Below the pieces are notes generated by a model that ran no database searches, was not told the DNA's origin, and saw only the letters and a program-made list of their open reading frames with translations. From the NCBI GenBank assembly GCA_017649895.1, contig JAGCFW010000006.1:1-40084 (forward strand): a DNA stretch of 40,084 nucleotides. Direction: 5' to 3'. The DNA comes from Alphaproteobacteria bacterium (GTDB lineage: Bacteria > Pseudomonadota > Alphaproteobacteria > UBA3830). This document shows, piece after piece, positions 26,118-35,559 of this stretch (the stretch's first letter is position 1; each line of letters starts with the position of its first letter). Position numbers and translations under genes: made by a program.

Positions 26118-28490
26118 ATGAATAAAAAAATAGCTTTAGCCTTGTCCATGACCTCTTTATTGACTTCGGAGATTGAAGCAACGAATCCGAACAAGCGTCA
26201 GCTTCAGGAACATCCGTTCTGGTTTGCGATGAGCCCGGTTATGCAGGAATCACAAACATCAGAAACAGTGGAAATTTCCCCGGGGCGAAAATCTCCTCAA
26301 GTAGAGCTGTTAACAGCCTCTTTTCTGGGTAAATTAGTCGAAGTTAGGCGTTTGGTAAATCTCGGAATAGATGTTAACGAGGCACATATTAGGGGGTACA
26401 CTTCATTGCACGCAGCTGCTCAGGAAGGACATCCGAAAGTAGTTGAACTTTTGCTGAATTATGGAGCAAATATTAACGTTCCTACTGAAGATGGGCTATT
26501 TGCGTTGGATCTTGCTGCTGCGGGAGGTTATTTGGATATAGTTAAAATCCTGATAGATCACGGGGCAGATATTAATTTGCGTACAGACATAGGCGCTCCT
26601 CCGTTTTACATCGCAGCTAGAGAAGGCCACTTGGATATAATGAAATATCTTAAAGAGAGTGGAGCGAATATTAATGAGTGGTGTATTAATGGGTATAACG
26701 CTTTACATGTTGCAACACTTAATGATCGTTTGAATGTAATTAAATGGTTAATTGAACAAGGAATGGATATTAACATACGTGGAGGACAAAAAGGTGATAC
26801 TCCGTTGATTATTGCTTCTCAACAAGGTTCGTTAGATATAGTAAAATATCTGATAGAGAAAGAGGCAGATATTAACAAAGCTAATATTGATGGGTACGTA
26901 CCGGTCCACGCTGCATCTGCTTCTGGTCGCGAGGGTGTAGTAGAATATCTAATAGAGAAAGGGGCAGAAGTTAATATTCGCTCAAAAAAAGGAGAAACAC
27001 CGCTGTATGAGGCATCCCAAGGCGGACATTTGAACGTGGTAAAATATCTAATAGAGAAAGGGGCAAAAGTTAATGAGGCTTGCGGTAATGGAGTTACTTC
27101 GCTTCATGTCGCCTCTGCTTATGGTCACGTAGATATAGTAAAATGTTTGATAGAGAATGGAGCAGATATTTTTGCAAGAGATTTTCACGATTGGACTCCT
27201 TTGCGTATTGCTATCTGGAAAAAACGTAGTAATGTAGTGGACCAATTGTTAGCACTTGGAGTTGAAAGTAATGATTACGATGGAGACAATTTTACTTCAC
27301 TTCACGTTGCGGCACAAAACGGGGACAAAGAAATAGTGAAATGTCTGATTGAGCATGGAGCGGATATCAATGCGTGTACCAAAAAAAGTAATATTACTCC
27401 ACTATATCTTGCTGCCAAATATGGACACATTGAGATAATAAAACAATTAATAAGGAATGGAGCTAAAACAAATATCTACGATGCCTATGGATATTCTCCG
27501 TTGCAGGTGGCTGTAAAGAAGGGATTTAAAGACATTGTGGAGTTTCTATTGAAACAAGAAGGAGTAGATATATATAGTTCTGATATCAATGCAATAACTC
27601 CTTTGAGCGCGGCCATTGCCGCTGGAAATTTGGATATGGTCAAGTGGCTTGTAGAGGAGAAAGGAGTAGACATTAATAGGCCTAAGCTCGATGGAGGTAC
27701 TATGGTGCGTACTGCGGCTAAATATGGGCAATTAGAGATAATGATTTGGTTGTCTCTTTACAATTTAGGCACTGATAATTTGAGTTCTAATGAAAGTACT
27801 CCTCTGTCTCGTTATAACTTTAATATAGATGCTCTGGGTATCGACGGAAAAGCGCCTTTTCACGTTGCTGCCGAGTACGGATACATGCGTGTAATGAATA
27901 CTCTTGCACTTAACGGAGCGAATATTAACGTGCCTGATACGAACGGAAATACTCCTCTGCACATTGCTATTAAACATGGACGTGCTCGTACAGTAAAATG
28001 GTTAATAGACCACGGAGCTAACGTTAATCAAACAGACAACTACGGTAACACTCCTATGCTTGTTGCGATAAGAAACGAAAGAGAGAGCATAATGAAATAT
28101 TTGGTAGGTCATGGCGCTAACATTAATCAAGCAGATAATTATGGCAACACTCCCTTGCTTGTCGCGGCGCAGAACGGAATTGAGGACGTGGTAAAATATT
28201 TGCTAGATCATGGAGCCTACGTTAATCAAGCAGACAATTATGGTAACACACCGCTGCATGTGGCAGTACAAATCGGAAATAAGCACATGGTAGAATATTT
28301 GTTGAGATATGGGGCTGACATTAATAAAACCAATAGTAATAACAGAACTGCATTACGATTGGCATATGACTTGAGACGCATTAGTATAATCAATATTATA
28401 TCCGCAAAAATAAATGAAAGTTCTAGGCGATATGAGCCGTATAAATTAGTATATCGGTTTAAACGAATTCGGCGGGGTAACTTGAAATAA
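26118..28490 (+). CDS. Secreted ankyrin-repeat protein, about 21 repeats
   Basis: The protein has 790 residues from ATG 26118, which starts a signal peptide (MNKKIALALSMTSLLTSEIEA). The open frame reaches back to 26019, but that would place 33 residues before the signal. After a short linker, about 21 ankyrin repeats of 33-35 residues run to the C-terminus. One repeat near 27700-27840 is expanded by about 15 residues. The last four complete repeats share a near-identical NYGNTPL junction, suggesting recent internal duplication, whereas the central ones are more diverged. A Tyr/Arg-rich basic tail ends the protein. There is no catalytic domain. Long exported ankyrin arrays are frequent in intracellular bacteria and often meet host proteins; that role is inference here. 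Confidence 0.92.
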   Translation: MNKKIALALSMTSLLTSEIEATNPNKRQLQEHPFWFAMSPVMQESQTSETVEISPGRKSPQVELLTASFLGKLVEVRRLVNLGIDVNEAHIRGYTSLHAAAQEGHPKVVELLLNYGANINVPTEDGLFALDLAAAGGYLDIVKILIDHGADINLRTDIGAPPFYIAAREGHLDIMKYLKESGANINEWCINGYNALHVATLNDRLNVIKWLIEQGMDINIRGGQKGDTPLIIASQQGSLDIVKYLIEKEADINKANIDGYVPVHAASASGREGVVEYLIEKGAEVNIRSKKGETPLYEASQGGHLNVVKYLIEKGAKVNEACGNGVTSLHVASAYGHVDIVKCLIENGADIFARDFHDWTPLRIAIWKKRSNVVDQLLALGVESNDYDGDNFTSLHVAAQNGDKEIVKCLIEHGADINACTKKSNITPLYLAAKYGHIEIIKQLIRNGAKTNIYDAYGYSPLQVAVKKGFKDIVEFLLKQEGVDIYSSDINAITPLSAAIAAGNLDMVKWLVEEKGVDINRPKLDGGTMVRTAAKYGQLEIMIWLSLYNLGTDNLSSNESTPLSRYNFNIDALGIDGKAPFHVAAEYGYMRVMNTLALNGANINVPDTNGNTPLHIAIKHGRARTVKWLIDHGANVNQTDNYGNTPMLVAIRNERESIMKYLVGHGANINQADNYGNTPLLVAAQNGIEDVVKYLLDHGAYVNQADNYGNTPLHVAVQIGNKHMVEYLLRYGADINKTNSNNRTALRLAYDLRRISIINIISAKINESSRRYEPYKLVYRFKRIRRGNLK

Positions 28491-28559
28491 AAATGATCAG
28501 AGGATAAATTTACCAGTGGAATGATGATCGGTTTGATGAAATTTGAAGATGGGGTATAA

Positions 28560-29342
28560 ATGCTGAAAGAGAAGATTGAAAATATTTGGAACGGTGAACT
28601 TTCTGATATGTCGGCGATGCATGAAGCTTTGAAAAAATTAAACAAAGGAGAGCTCCGGATTGCCGAGAAACAAGATGGAGTTTGGAGGGTTAATGATTAT
28701 TTGAAAAAGGCAATCCTACTGTATTTCAAAAATTCAGATTCGGAAATTATTGAGGGAGGTCTTTGTCCTTTTTTTGATAAGGTTCCTCTGAAAACCAAAG
28801 CTTGGACAGCTGAGGATTTTCGGAGAGAAGGATTCCGATCCGTTCCGGGGAGTCTGGTGCGTTATACGGCATATATTGCAAAATCAGTTGTTTTGATGCC
28901 GAGTTTCGTTAACGTCGGTGCCTATGTCGATGAGGGAACAATGATTGATTCCAATGTTCTGGTCGGAAGTTGTGCTCAGATTGGGAAAAACTGCCACATT
29001 TCTGATGGCGTGACAATCGGAGGAGTTTTAGAGCCGCTGCAGGCGAATCCTGTAATCATCGAGGATAATTGTTTTATCGGAGTGAAAAGCGCTGTCACAG
29101 AAGGTGTTATAGTGGAGGAAGGTGCTGTGTTGGCGACTGGAACTATGCTGTCAGCGTCCACGAAAATCATTGATCGAGAAACGGGAGAAATTTTTTACGG
29201 AAAAATTCCTGCTTATTCTGTGGTCGTTCCGGGAACATATCCGTCGAAAAACGGAGTTCACTTGGCGTGCGCGGTGATTGTGAAAAGGGTTACGGAGCAG
29301 ACTCGTCGAAAGACTTCAATCAATGAACTTTTGAGGGATTAA
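28560..29342 (+). CDS. dapD: Tetrahydrodipicolinate N-succinyltransferase
   Basis: The protein has 260 residues. It transfers succinyl from succinyl-CoA to tetrahydrodipicolinate in the succinylase branch of lysine/diaminopimelate synthesis (cytoplasm). The N-terminal helical part is followed by a left-handed beta-helix of hexapeptide repeats: [28 protein letters not shown], then [22 protein letters not shown]. The conserved C-terminal segment has [26 protein letters not shown] and PSKNG. It ends NELLRD, as in the family; E. coli DapD is 274 residues. GGGG lies upstream of ATG 28560. It is the first gene of a tight dapD-dapE-rimI cluster; 12 nt separate it from dapE. Confidence 0.97.
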   Translation: MLKEKIENIWNGELSDMSAMHEALKKLNKGELRIAEKQDGVWRVNDYLKKAILLYFKNSDSEIIEGGLCPFFDKVPLKTKAWTAEDFRREGFRSVPGSLVRYTAYIAKSVVLMPSFVNVGAYVDEGTMIDSNVLVGSCAQIGKNCHISDGVTIGGVLEPLQANPVIIEDNCFIGVKSAVTEGVIVEEGAVLATGTMLSASTKIIDRETGEIFYGKIPAYSVVVPGTYPSKNGVHLACAVIVKRVTEQTRRKTSINELLRD

Positions 29343-29354
29343 CGGGAGATTTTC

Positions 29355-30479
29355 ATGGATGTCGTAAGATTCTGTTCGGATTTGGTGCGGTGCAAAAGTG
29401 TTACTCCTGCAGATGACGGTGCTATTGATTATATTTCGGAATTTTTGAAAGGTTTGGGATTTGAAACGAAAATTTTGAAATTTTCTGAAGGAGATAGGAC
29501 CGTTCGGAATCTGTTCGCAAAATTCGAAAAAGGTAAGGGGGCGAATCTCGGATTTCTGGGACATTCCGATGTCGTTCCTGCAGGAGACGGTTGGGATTCC
29601 GATCCGTTCGATCCGATTTTGCTCGACGGATTTTTGATAGGTCGAGGCGTTGCTGATATGAAAGGCGGAATTTCTGCCTTTTGTTGTGCCGTGGAAAAAT
29701 TTGTTCGTGAAAAATCTTTTAGCGGATCTATCCGAATTTTCGTCACGGGAGATGAAGAGATCGGATCATATCAGGGCATTCGGTCGCTACTGAATTGGGC
29801 GAAGGGGAGAGGAGAAATCCCAAATGATTGCCTTGTCGGTGAGCCGTCATCAGACAAAGAAGTCGGCGACAGAGTTTATATCGGTCACCGCGGAAGTATA
29901 AATGTCAAAGCGAAGTCGGTGGGCAAGCAGTTGCATGTGGCTTGTTCTCAAAACGAAACGAATTCCCTAGCTCAAATCTGTAGGTATGTTGCAGCGATGA
30001 AGGATTACGAATGGAAATATGAAGACAGGCGTTTTCCTAAAACGAATCTGGAACCGACTTTGTTGTTTACGGGAAATTACGCGGAAAATATTGTTCCGGG
30101 GGAAAGCTCCGCCAATGTAAACATTCGTTTTGGTGCCGATTATAATTCCGAGCAGATTAAGCGAATTTTATCTGAAAAAGCAGCTCCATTGGGAATAGAG
30201 TTGAGTTTCCGAGTCAGCGGGGAGGCCTATTGTTGTGATGATGAGCGCCTGAAGAATTTGATATCTGCTGCAATCAAAAATACTACGGGATTGACTCCTC
30301 GATTTTCGACGGGGGGGGGTACTTCCGACGGTCGCCACATGATTAAGCATTGCAATGTTATCGAATTCGGAATACAGGATAGGACAATGCATCAAAGCAA
30401 CGAGCGAGTAAAGATTGAAGACTTGAGAAAGTTGGAAAATATTTACTTCGAATTTTTGCGGTTATATTTTAATGCGTAG
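29355..30479 (+). CDS. dapE: Succinyl-diaminopimelate desuccinylase
   Basis: The protein has 374 residues, the normal length. It is a zinc M20-family hydrolase that removes succinate from N-succinyl-LL-diaminopimelate to give LL-DAP. Metal and catalytic residues are visible: GHSDVVP (His70), RGVADMKGG (Asp101), GDEEIGS with the catalytic Glu pair, GEPSS, and the C-terminal His in TMHQSNE. The motif that is usually STSGGTSD reads STGGGTSD because a G9 run (30311-30319) encodes three glycines there. The frame is intact as given. The stop overlaps the start of rimI by 8 nt, so translation is probably coupled. Confidence 0.97.
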   Translation: MDVVRFCSDLVRCKSVTPADDGAIDYISEFLKGLGFETKILKFSEGDRTVRNLFAKFEKGKGANLGFLGHSDVVPAGDGWDSDPFDPILLDGFLIGRGVADMKGGISAFCCAVEKFVREKSFSGSIRIFVTGDEEIGSYQGIRSLLNWAKGRGEIPNDCLVGEPSSDKEVGDRVYIGHRGSINVKAKSVGKQLHVACSQNETNSLAQICRYVAAMKDYEWKYEDRRFPKTNLEPTLLFTGNYAENIVPGESSANVNIRFGADYNSEQIKRILSEKAAPLGIELSFRVSGEAYCCDDERLKNLISAAIKNTTGLTPRFSTGGGTSDGRHMIKHCNVIEFGIQDRTMHQSNERVKIEDLRKLENIYFEFLRLYFNA

Positions 30480-30891
30480 TTTGGTTTTAGAAGATGCCCG
30501 AGATCTTGCGGAGATCAGAAAAACGAGTTTTGAAGATTTTTGGTCCGAAGAGGAGTTCGTTTCAATGCTATCGGACAAAAGTTTTTTTGGCTTTCGAGAA
30601 TGTCATGGATTTATCCTGTGCCGTCGGGCTCTGGACAGTATAGATATTGTAACATTTTGCGTTAGTCCACCTCACCGCAATAAGGGGACAGGAAAAAAGC
30701 TGCTTCAGGAAGTGTTGAATTTTGCAAAAGCGACCCAATGCAAAGTATTTCTGGAAGTCGCAGAAAAAAACTACGTTACTATAAAACTTTACAAAGCGCT
30801 TGGTTTCAAGAGAATCTCCGTGAGAAAAAATTACTACAAATTTTCAAGCGGTCCCCAAGACGCTGTTGTTATGATGTGGTCGCCGACTTAA
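30472..30891 (+). CDS. rimI: GNAT acetyltransferase, RimI-like
   Basis: The protein has 139 residues and is a GCN5-related N-acetyltransferase. The acetyl-CoA loop is CVSPPHRNKGTGKKLL, matching the R/Q-x-x-G-x-G/A signature. It is followed by VFLEVAEKN, then IKLYKALGFKRISVRKNYY, a pattern typical of RimI, which acetylates the N-terminal alanine of ribosomal protein S18. The C-terminus (DAVVMMW) also fits RimI. ATG 30472 overlaps the end of dapE by 8 nt. Its stop is one base from the stop of the opposite-strand ddl. Other small GNATs share this fold, so substrate assignment is less certain than family. Confidence 0.88.
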   Translation: MRSLVLEDARDLAEIRKTSFEDFWSEEEFVSMLSDKSFFGFRECHGFILCRRALDSIDIVTFCVSPPHRNKGTGKKLLQEVLNFAKATQCKVFLEVAEKNYVTIKLYKALGFKRISVRKNYYKFSSGPQDAVVMMWSPT

Positions 30892-30892
30892 A

Positions 30893-31957
30893 CTAATCAC
30901 CTTTTGAAGTTTTTAACTTCGCATCCCTTTGGTGTCTGGCTATTGCGAGCTCCAGCAGTTTATCGATCAATTCAGAATAAGATAAGCCGCTTTTCTGAAG
31001 CAACAGGGGATACATACTTGTTCCGCCAACGAAGCCAGGAATGGTGTTCATTTCGTTTACGATTATGTCATTTCCTGAAACGAACATATCGACGCGACAC
31101 ATTCCCTCACAATTTAGCGTTTTGTAGGCTTTTAACGCAGTCGATTTCGCTTTTTCTAGCGTTTCAGGAGATAATTTCGCCGGAATTTCAAGCTTGGCTC
31201 CGTTTTCATCAATGTATTTCGCTTCGTAAGTATAGAAATCATCCAGAGCGATTATTTCTCCGCATACATCTGATGTTTTCGGATTTTCATTACCAATAAC
31301 AGCACACTCAATTTCTCTTCCTTGAACGGCTCTCTCGATTAACACCTTATTATCGTACCTATATGCTTCTTTTATTGCGGCAAGTAACTCGGACTCATTT
31401 CGTACCTTACTTACTCCGACCGACGAGCCCGACGAAGCCGGTTTCACGAAGACAACTTTTCCCAATTTTGCGGAAACATCCTCATATCGAGGAACTTCAG
31501 GCTTTCGCAATGTCATGTAATCTGCGACAGGAATTCCCTCCGATCTGAGTAATATTTTTGTGATTTCCTTATCCATGCATGCTGCGGAACTCAAAATATC
31601 CGGACCGACAAACGGAATATTTAAAATTTTCAAAAAGCCCTGGATAGCGCCGTCTTCCCCCAAATATCCGTGCAGAACAGGGAAAGCGACGTCTATATAT
31701 TCCGCCAAATGTTCGTTCATTTCGCTCGGAAATTCTTTGCAAAATTTATCTTCCCCAAACAACACATCCGCTTGAGGAATGTATTTTAATATTTCATCTT
31801 TTCCGAAATGAAACTTTCCGGATTTATCAATGCCGATAAGCAGAATTTCATACTTGTTGGGATCCAGATTAGCAACAATACTCTTTGTTGACCAAATCGT
31901 AACTTCGTGTTCGGTCGAACGCCCGCCGAAAAAGACTCCTACTTTAATTTTTTTCAT
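30893..31957 (-). CDS. ddl: D-alanine--D-alanine ligase
   Basis: The protein has 354 residues and is a cytoplasmic ATP-grasp enzyme joining two D-alanines for the peptidoglycan stem peptide. The N-terminus KVGVFFGGRSTEHEVT is the family signature. FPVLHGYLGEDGAIQGFL follows, then the ATP-binding KPASSGSSVGVSKV, EIECAVIGN, CRVDMFV and the C-terminal NEMNTIPGFVGGTSMYP with the metal-binding Glu/Asn. The two-domain length fits DdlA-type enzymes. ATG 31957 is supported by alignment to this start. The gene converges on rimI with almost no intergenic space and is separate from the usual division and cell-wall cluster. Confidence 0.97.
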   Translation of the reverse strand: MKKIKVGVFFGGRSTEHEVTIWSTKSIVANLDPNKYEILLIGIDKSGKFHFGKDEILKYIPQADVLFGEDKFCKEFPSEMNEHLAEYIDVAFPVLHGYLGEDGAIQGFLKILNIPFVGPDILSSAACMDKEITKILLRSEGIPVADYMTLRKPEVPRYEDVSAKLGKVVFVKPASSGSSVGVSKVRNESELLAAIKEAYRYDNKVLIERAVQGREIECAVIGNENPKTSDVCGEIIALDDFYTYEAKYIDENGAKLEIPAKLSPETLEKAKSTALKAYKTLNCEGMCRVDMFVSGNDIIVNEMNTIPGFVGGTSMYPLLLQKSGLSYSELIDKLLELAIARHQRDAKLKTSKGD

Positions 31958-31974
31958 ATTTTCTCACTCAGCCC

Positions 31975-33162
31975 TTATGAATTACTACAATTACACTTCT
32001 TTTTTTTCAATTGCCTTCTTAGTTCGCTCAATTGCTCTTCCACCTTTTTTTTCAGTGATATAGCGAAAACTAAATTAGGCGTGCGCTTAGCATATCCGTA
32101 TCCTATCGGAAATGGAATAGGCTCTGCGTTATTATTTAAATAATAATCGCTCAGACTGTTTTGCTTGTACGAACGGAATATTGGCAAGGTCGGCTTCTCA
32201 TAAGTTCCGAAAATGTGGATATCCCAGTTTTGTCTGAAGAAATTGAAAGGCACACCCGTGTCGTCCTGTAAGATGCAACGCGTATCATTTAGGATAAAGC
32301 TCCTTATATTCGTGAAATTTCTGTCATGCAGTGCATATGAAGAGCTTTTGATAAAAGTCGAAAACTTGAATTTGTGGACAAATTTAATTAGATTATTCAA
32401 CTTGCTATTTTCATTGCCAAGATTCGTTCTTACATAATAGATTTCTTTCTTTTCCGAGTTTTTTTCGCATACTACCTTCACACAGTTGATATTTTCGGAG
32501 ATGGCTGTATTCGAAATATTTCCATTGGCATCGATTGAACAATTGTTGACCTCAAGTATATTAAATCCCAACTTTTTCAAAGCCAAAAGTATCAGATTAA
32601 GACCTCCTTTGGCGGTAGGATCGGACAGCTGATACAGCATCTGCGAAGTTATAAAATATCCCATTCTCAGGTAAGTTGAAAACGCATTTTGAATGGAATG
32701 ATAGTACTTCGGATCAGTTAGGTTATTTTCTATTTGATCGAAGTCACCCAATGGTTCCAAACCAACCAGAATATATCGTTTTGCATTTGGGAAAAAACTA
32801 ATTGCGTAAGAGATGTCTGGCCCCCCAAAAGGATAGAATAGAGTATCATATTGTTTTGTGAAATTTTTTAAATGTTTTTCGGTCCACGATGGGACATGGC
32901 CCAGACTTTCTTGATATAGTTTGTCCCAGGAGTCGCCAATGAATTTGGAATATTTTTGAAATACAGAATTGTCACTTTTTTCAAAATCAATTCCTGCAAT
33001 TTTTTTCGCGGCGATATCAAATCGATTGTTCGCTATCTGGTTGGAATGTTGCTTATTAGTTTCGTTCACACTAATCGTCCTTTCGATGGTAACATCTCTA
33101 TCCTCAGCAATTGCACCGAAACAGAAATATGCAGCAACCAAACACCAGGCACATTTTTTCAT
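31975..33162 (-). CDS. Secreted protein of unknown function with FYPFGGPD motif
   Basis: The protein has 395 residues from ATG 33162, which begins a signal peptide (MKKCAWCLVAAYFCFGAIA); the frame extends to 33183 but without reason to start there. The mature chain has a central conserved-looking block: LFYPFGGPDISYAISFFPNA, then YILVGLEPLG, suggesting a real enzyme-like or binding fold. I recall similar motifs in uncharacterised exported proteins but cannot name the family. Later parts include LNLILLALKKLGFNI and a run of Phe/Tyr-rich strands (SSYALHDRNFTNIRSFI). The C-terminus is a short Lys/Glu helix ending KKKKCNCSNS. It lies just upstream of ddl on the same strand (17 nt), so the two may be cotranscribed. 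Confidence 0.85.
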   Translation of the reverse strand: MKKCAWCLVAAYFCFGAIAEDRDVTIERTISVNETNKQHSNQIANNRFDIAAKKIAGIDFEKSDNSVFQKYSKFIGDSWDKLYQESLGHVPSWTEKHLKNFTKQYDTLFYPFGGPDISYAISFFPNAKRYILVGLEPLGDFDQIENNLTDPKYYHSIQNAFSTYLRMGYFITSQMLYQLSDPTAKGGLNLILLALKKLGFNILEVNNCSIDANGNISNTAISENINCVKVVCEKNSEKKEIYYVRTNLGNENSKLNNLIKFVHKFKFSTFIKSSSYALHDRNFTNIRSFILNDTRCILQDDTGVPFNFFRQNWDIHIFGTYEKPTLPIFRSYKQNSLSDYYLNNNAEPIPFPIGYGYAKRTPNLVFAISLKKKVEEQLSELRRQLKKKKCNCSNS

Positions 33163-33288
33163 AAAATCCCTCTCAAAATACACGCTTAAACACAGCTAAA
33201 TATTACATTAAACGATAAATTTTTCAATTGTTAGTACTTGTTATAACAAAAAATACCCTTTATATTTTTTTTGGGATGCTGGAGATAA

Positions 33289-34332
<1,044 letters not shown>

Positions 34333-34342
34333 TAGATAAATT

Positions 34343-34349
34343 GGGGGAG
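34343..34349 (+). promoter_or_regulatory. Strong Shine-Dalgarno that decides the mreC start
   Basis: GGGGGAG at 34343-34349 sits 5 nt before the codon ATC at 34355. No ATG, GTG or TTG occurs in frame between the upstream stop (34337-34339) and GTG 34418. The Shine-Dalgarno would have no purpose for a start at 34418. Confidence 0.6.
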
Positions 34350-34354
34350 ACAAA

Positions 34355-35137
34355 ATCAGAAAGAGTTCTTTTCGTTTATTTAAAAACGGCAAAAGAAAAA
34401 GGTTTGAGATTTTCCTGGTGTTGTTTGCTATCCTGGCAGCGTATCGGCATCCGGGCGTTGTGTCGTATGTAAATGGTTTATTTTTCGATCTAAGATTCTG
34501 TTTTTTTGAAATTTTCGATAAAGCCTCAAGATATCTCATCAATCTGGAACATAATTTTTCTCAAGATGTCGGGAAAAAAATTTTTGATCTTCAATGTGAA
34601 AATATAAAACTGAAGTCGCAAGCCAATAAATTGGATTCGATTATTTTAGAGAATAGCAGGCTGAAATCGTTACTAAAGATGAAAGAATCTTCAAAAGATG
34701 AAACCATTTTCGCAAAAATCATCAATATTTTCAATAACGATTTTGTTCGATCCGCTCTCATAAATGCTGGGAGAAATCAGAATGTTGAATTAGATAATTT
34801 TGCTTACAATGAGAGAGGTATAATTGGAAGGGTTATCGAGGTATCTGACAATTGGAGCAAGATTCTGTTCATTGTTGATGCCAATTCTAACATTCCGGCG
34901 AGAATATCTGGGGTTAATGTGATATTGTCGGGTGATAATTCGAATTTATTAAAGGTTAATTTGCTGAGCGGGGAAATAAAGGAAGGAGATGTTGCTGAGA
35001 GTTCTCATTATGGTCAGGTATTTCAAGAAAAAATAATGATCGGGAAGGTTATAAAAAAGAATGAAGAGTTTTTTGTGAAGCCATCCGTAGATTTCAGCGA
35101 TTTAAAGTATGTTTGTATCGGGAAATGTCAAGATTAG
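34355..35137 (+). CDS. mreC: Rod-shape-determining protein MreC, probable ATC start
   Basis: The protein has about 260 residues. MreC is a bitopic periplasmic scaffold linking MreB to PBP2/RodA. From ATC 34355 the product has a basic cytosolic tip (RKSSFRLFKNGKRKR), a membrane helix (FEIFLVLFAILAAY), a periplasmic coiled coil (about 60-100) and the MreC beta domains, with IIGRVIEVSDNWSKILFIVD, VILSGDNSN and IKEGDVAES. The alternative GTG at 34418 removes the basic tip and the first half of the membrane helix, so it looks wrong. ATC is a rare but possible initiator. The 3' end overlaps mreD by 13 nt. Confidence 0.88.
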   Translation: MRKSSFRLFKNGKRKRFEIFLVLFAILAAYRHPGVVSYVNGLFFDLRFCFFEIFDKASRYLINLEHNFSQDVGKKIFDLQCENIKLKSQANKLDSIILENSRLKSLLKMKESSKDETIFAKIINIFNNDFVRSALINAGRNQNVELDNFAYNERGIIGRVIEVSDNWSKILFIVDANSNIPARISGVNVILSGDNSNLLKVNLLSGEIKEGDVAESSHYGQVFQEKIMIGKVIKKNEEFFVKPSVDFSDLKYVCIGKCQD

Positions 35138-35559
35138 AAAAAATCATATTTGTTTTTCTTTCAACTTCTCTGTTTTTTTCAGAAAACACAGGCAAAGCTT
35201 TTCTCTACAGCTGTTGTTTGATAAGTATCTTTGAACAAAAACGTTTTTTTCTTTTTTTGGGTGTGGCATCCATACTTTTTGATATATATCATTCTGCATT
35301 TGTCGGAATATCATTTCTTTCTCTAGCTGTTATTGTATTGATAGTAAAAAAGTTCGAGTCAATTTTGGCGAATCTATCTACTTTTGCGAGATTATACTAT
35401 CTATTCATGATTGTTTGCGGAGCTGAGTTGGTCAGCTGTTTGTTCACATTATTACTTAACGGAAGATTGCATTTTTATGCTCATCTTTTGGTTGTGATGA
35501 AGTCGATATTTTTTTGTTACGTGTTTGAAAGTATAAAAAAACATGCTAAAAGATCGTGA
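35125..35559 (+). CDS. mreD: Rod-shape-determining membrane protein MreD
   Basis: The protein has 144 residues and is highly hydrophobic, with about five membrane segments, as expected for MreD (usually about 160-170 residues). Sequence is weakly conserved in this family; position between mreC and mrdA carries most of the assignment. The motif LFDIYHSAFVGISFLSLAVI resembles the family's core helix (D then G). ATG 35125 overlaps mreC by 13 nt; a TTG at 35113 is an alternative. The end overlaps mrdA by 17 nt. Confidence 0.87.
   Translation: MSRLEKIIFVFLSTSLFFSENTGKAFLYSCCLISIFEQKRFFLFLGVASILFDIYHSAFVGISFLSLAVIVLIVKKFESILANLSTFARLYYLFMIVCGAELVSCLFTLLLNGRLHFYAHLLVVMKSIFFCYVFESIKKHAKRS

Noticed and set aside
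34418-35137. mreC starting at GTG 34418
   Set aside because: This would cut the membrane helix and leave the strong upstream Shine-Dalgarno unused; ATC 34355 explains the sequence better.
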